Source: Syncephalastrum monosporum B8922 (lineage: Eukaryota > Mucoromycota > Mucoromycetes > Mucorales > Syncephalastraceae). From it: DNA of 45,606 nucleotides. The stretch's first letter is position 1; every line of letters begins with the position of its first letter. Position numbers and translations under genes: made by a program. The notes under the pieces were generated by a model. The model was not told the DNA's origin and searched no databases. It saw nothing but the letters and a program-made list of their open reading frames with translations. Shown one piece after another: positions 43,374 through 45,606 of the stretch. Where the stretch lies: positions 1 to 45,606 of the forward strand of contig JNEN01001201.1 of NCBI GenBank assembly GCA_000697355.1. The letters run 5' to 3'.

Positions 43374-44894
43374 CAATGCTCAATTTTGGTGTCAGCGTCA
43401 CCGTCGAGATCTGGAACTATTACAAAGCCACCACTGCCATACTACAATATTCAATCAACTTGGTTTAGCTCAATGATTCTACTTGTAAATTGCTTATTCA
43501 ATACATGTAACTTGTTTGACACGATCATACGCAGTGGCAGTGTATTTCCTCTATGTTGCTTGCTTGTTGCGGGCCTGTGGTCCCCAAAAAAAGGCAAATC
43601 TTTTAAGCAGTTATCATTTTGTTGGGAAGCCATAATATCACATGGACTTCTTCCAGAATAAAATCATCCATCATGGCACTCCAATCCGCTTGGGTCTTAA
43701 AGGTGTCAGCAGCTAAAATGTGATACGATAGAAGTGAGTTACAGCAACCCGTGAGTGGAGTAGCGAAACAACCGAAAAACAGAAGGGCGACAACTGGCTT
43801 TGCAGCTCCGCATATTTTCCCCACCCGCAGCTGCACTGCGTGCAGTTTCTCTTTCTCTGCGCAACAGTTAGGAACCCGTGGCAATGCTCGCCCGCGTATA
43901 CCATGTGTTTGTTCAGCAGCCAAAATGTTTGTATTATGGTGAGATGCCATGTACTTTACAGAGTAAGCTGCATTCTGGCAGATGAGACGTTTTCGTGGTG
44001 AGATGCCATGTTGATGTTGACTTTGCTGGACTAGCTGTTATGGCTTAGAGAAGATTACACCCTGTCTTTTGTGTGTGATAGTCTCATTGCAAGCCTAGAT
44101 GCCTTTACAAACTACTAATCAAGCTTTATAATAGTTCGGCTACTTTACTCATATTCACCACGTTCGAGGCGGCAATGTTTAGCAGCAAGGGTCCCTTTGT
44201 ACAACAGATGTTTTTTATTGTGAATACAGTTGGCACGATTTGATTTTAAGATTATCCGATGTAGCTATGGTTGCATATCCTATGTTGTTAACTTGGTTGG
44301 ATACAACGAGTGCTTCTCAGTTTCTACTCACCGTGCATATTGCACAAATCATTACGCTCGTTCAAGGCATCATAAGCAGCTGGGGAATCAAAGTGAGCCG
44401 ACACCATAGGAAACGTATCACTGTTATCTCCCAAGCATGCAGAGCAGTTTTATTCTCATCACGGCACTACACTTGACTATGAAAGTTCCGAGACACAGGG
44501 GATTTATCGAGTGATGTGTGACCTAAGCTGAGGGGGATGATGGGAGCACGAGCATTCCGGTTCGATCATGGTCTTGGGTAAGATACACACACGTCTGTAT
44601 AGTTGACAAGTCGCAGGATGATTTTGACAAGCCAGTATACGTAAACTTTGTAATCAGCCATGGACATACGGCATCACCAATGCTTTACATATAACTTTAT
44701 ATCCGCCTCCTCCCCCCTCCCACAACCACCCTGAAAACCATATCACAAATTTGCTGCAACAAGGATCTTTAAAGCTTGGATTCGGCTGCATAAAATAAAT
44801 TACCTTTATAACAGACCTGCTAAATAATAGTCATAAGCTAGCTAAGTGGAAGAATTCTTGAGTCGCTTCACCGGCACCAATCTCATTATAATCC
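43374..44894. other. Spacer inside the inverted repeat, no supported gene
   Basis: AT-rich. Contains a 16-base direct repeat TGGTGAGATGCCATGT (43937-43952 and 43996-44011). A minus-strand open frame of 115 codons (43950-43603) ends with KTQADWSAMMDDFILEE, vaguely like Myb/SANT-type domains of transposon accessory proteins, but not enough to call. A C-rich CCTCCTCCCCCCTCCC tract is at 44706-44721. Confidence 0.4.
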
Positions 44895-45566
44895 TCATCG
44901 TGATGGGTAATCGTCGTCTCTACAAATAAAAAGCAACCAAGTGAGACCACGTAATTGACGCGCTGCTTCAGCACAGTTTAAAGTCACATTCTGGATCGTG
45001 TCAATGGGTTGTATAATGAACACATCGGTATAACGCTTATTAGGGCCTATGTCAAATGCCAAATGAAATGTGTTAGATAATACAGCTACCGATATAAAGC
45101 AATTGCTGTTAATTACCTCTTGGATTCTTGATCTCTTTGGCAGGATGTTTCCGTGGTCGTCCTCTCCTTTTTTCGCTATCACCCCATCATGGGCATCTGC
45201 AACCTGGGTCATTTGGCCTGTATTCTCATTAACACAGGCATGCTGAGAATGAACTTCATTTCCGAGTACAGGTACTTCATGCTGTATCACGCTCTTTGTA
45301 AATACTGTGCACGTTACTGATTTTGACAGTTACATTGAAACCAAAGACCGGATACTCTCATTGCCCATATCCACATCTGTAACGACAACATGAAATGGAT
45401 CTGGTGCTTCAATTACTTCTTCCATCATCTCGGCCTCCTCTATTTTGTCATTGTCGTCGTCATCAAACGGGAGCGGTGACTCGTACGTAATGTCAAGCAT
45501 CTCGGTATTTGTCTCATGCAAGCGCAATTGTGGTGTGAAAGTAGTGAGCATTTTGTGAATAGACAT
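44895..45566 (-). pseudogene. Transposon protein with acidic N-terminus, AT-hook and HTH-like start (right copy)
   Basis: Same N-terminus as the left copy (ATG at 45566, 78 codons to SLVSM), then open sequence through NTGQMTQVADAHDG. Just after, the frame of an AT-hook, EKRRGRPRKHPAKEIKNPRG, is out of phase by one base at a run of four G, indicating a one-base slip. This AT-hook exon can splice (GTAATT donor, ATAG acceptor, G phase) to GPNKRYTDVFIIQPIDTIQN and NVTLNCAEAARQLR. That stretch resembles the helix-turn-helix start of Tc1/mariner-type transposases of Mucorales. No DDE catalytic domain follows before 44830, so the copy lacks the transposase core. The gene may continue beyond the window at its 5' side, including its own promoter. 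Confidence 0.55.
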
Positions 45567-45606
45567 TTCAATGATGAGATCAACTTCCTTTTATCTATAT
45601 ACTCTT
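45193..45606 (-). repeat. Right arm of the 414-base inverted repeat (cut by window end)
   Basis: Near-identical, gap-free reverse complement of the left arm, separated by 2,776 bases. It carries the 5' part of the right transposon ORF and reaches the last base of the window. Confidence 0.92.

Noticed and set aside
43603..43950. Minus-strand frame ending in a WSAMMDDFILEE-like segment, possible Myb/SANT transposon accessory protein
   Set aside because: Only about a dozen residues are suggestive, and there is no ATG start with a conserved N-terminus.
43937..44011. 16-base direct repeat 59 bases apart as target-site duplication
   Set aside because: The intervening 43 bases carry no element features; probably a small local duplication.
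44551..44572. GGTTCGATC box-B-like sequence, possible tRNA
   Set aside because: No matching A box at the right distance and no acceptor or anticodon stems can be drawn.

Overview
The window is fungal nuclear DNA. It is gene-dense, with introns of about 40-230 bases that carry GT...AG ends and occasional TACTAA-type branch sites. Protein features (Zn2Cys6 regulator, Rtc5-type TLDc protein, GH18 chitinase with a CBM19-like tail, a polyQ protein with a domesticated integrase zinc finger, LINE and AT-hook transposon debris) suggest an early-diverging filamentous fungus, most likely Mucoromycota/Mucorales. The species cannot be fixed from the sequence alone. All gene models were built by hand: exons were joined only where donor, acceptor and reading phase agreed and the total length was a multiple of three.

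Left part (1-15.7 kb): gamma-tubulin complex GCP4 (+), a small spliced membrane protein (-), the complex I 30-kDa subunit NDUFS3 (-), an N-myristoylatable TLDc protein of the Rtc5/MEAK7 type (+), a secreted GH18 chitinase (+), a GRF-zinc-finger protein with a degenerate, single-lobed SMARCAL1-like motor (-), an NAD kinase (+) sharing a 262-base divergent promoter with it, and a PHD-finger/AT-hook chromatin protein (-).

Middle (15.7-32 kb): a 2.1-kb gap, a mitochondrial Ptc5-type PP2C (+), a nine-exon Zn2Cys6 transcription factor (+), a 15-exon replicative DNA ligase I (+) with an N-terminal PIP box, a 1.27-kb dead LINE fragment inserted exactly at the ligase stop codon and flanked by 15-base target-site duplications, the tRNA m1A58 methyltransferase subunit Trm6 (-), and a polyQ protein with an H2C2 integrase-type zinc-binding domain (-).

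Right part (32-45.6 kb): an 11-exon Rap-GAP protein (-) with two GC-AG introns, a BCS1-like AAA ATPase (-) with a long acidic tail, then about 5.7 kb of gene-poor accessory DNA. This accessory end holds a phased array of eight ~22-base units, two ~99% identical 414-base inverted arms carrying an acidic/AT-hook transposon ORF, and an F-box-like pseudogene in the spacer.

The genes are mostly unrelated housekeeping functions (microtubule nucleation, respiration, NADP supply, DNA joining, tRNA modification, small-GTPase signalling) and do not form one pathway. The most unusual signals are the phased array with its inverted transposon arms, the degenerate SMARCAL1-like protein and the LINE insertion at the ligase stop codon.
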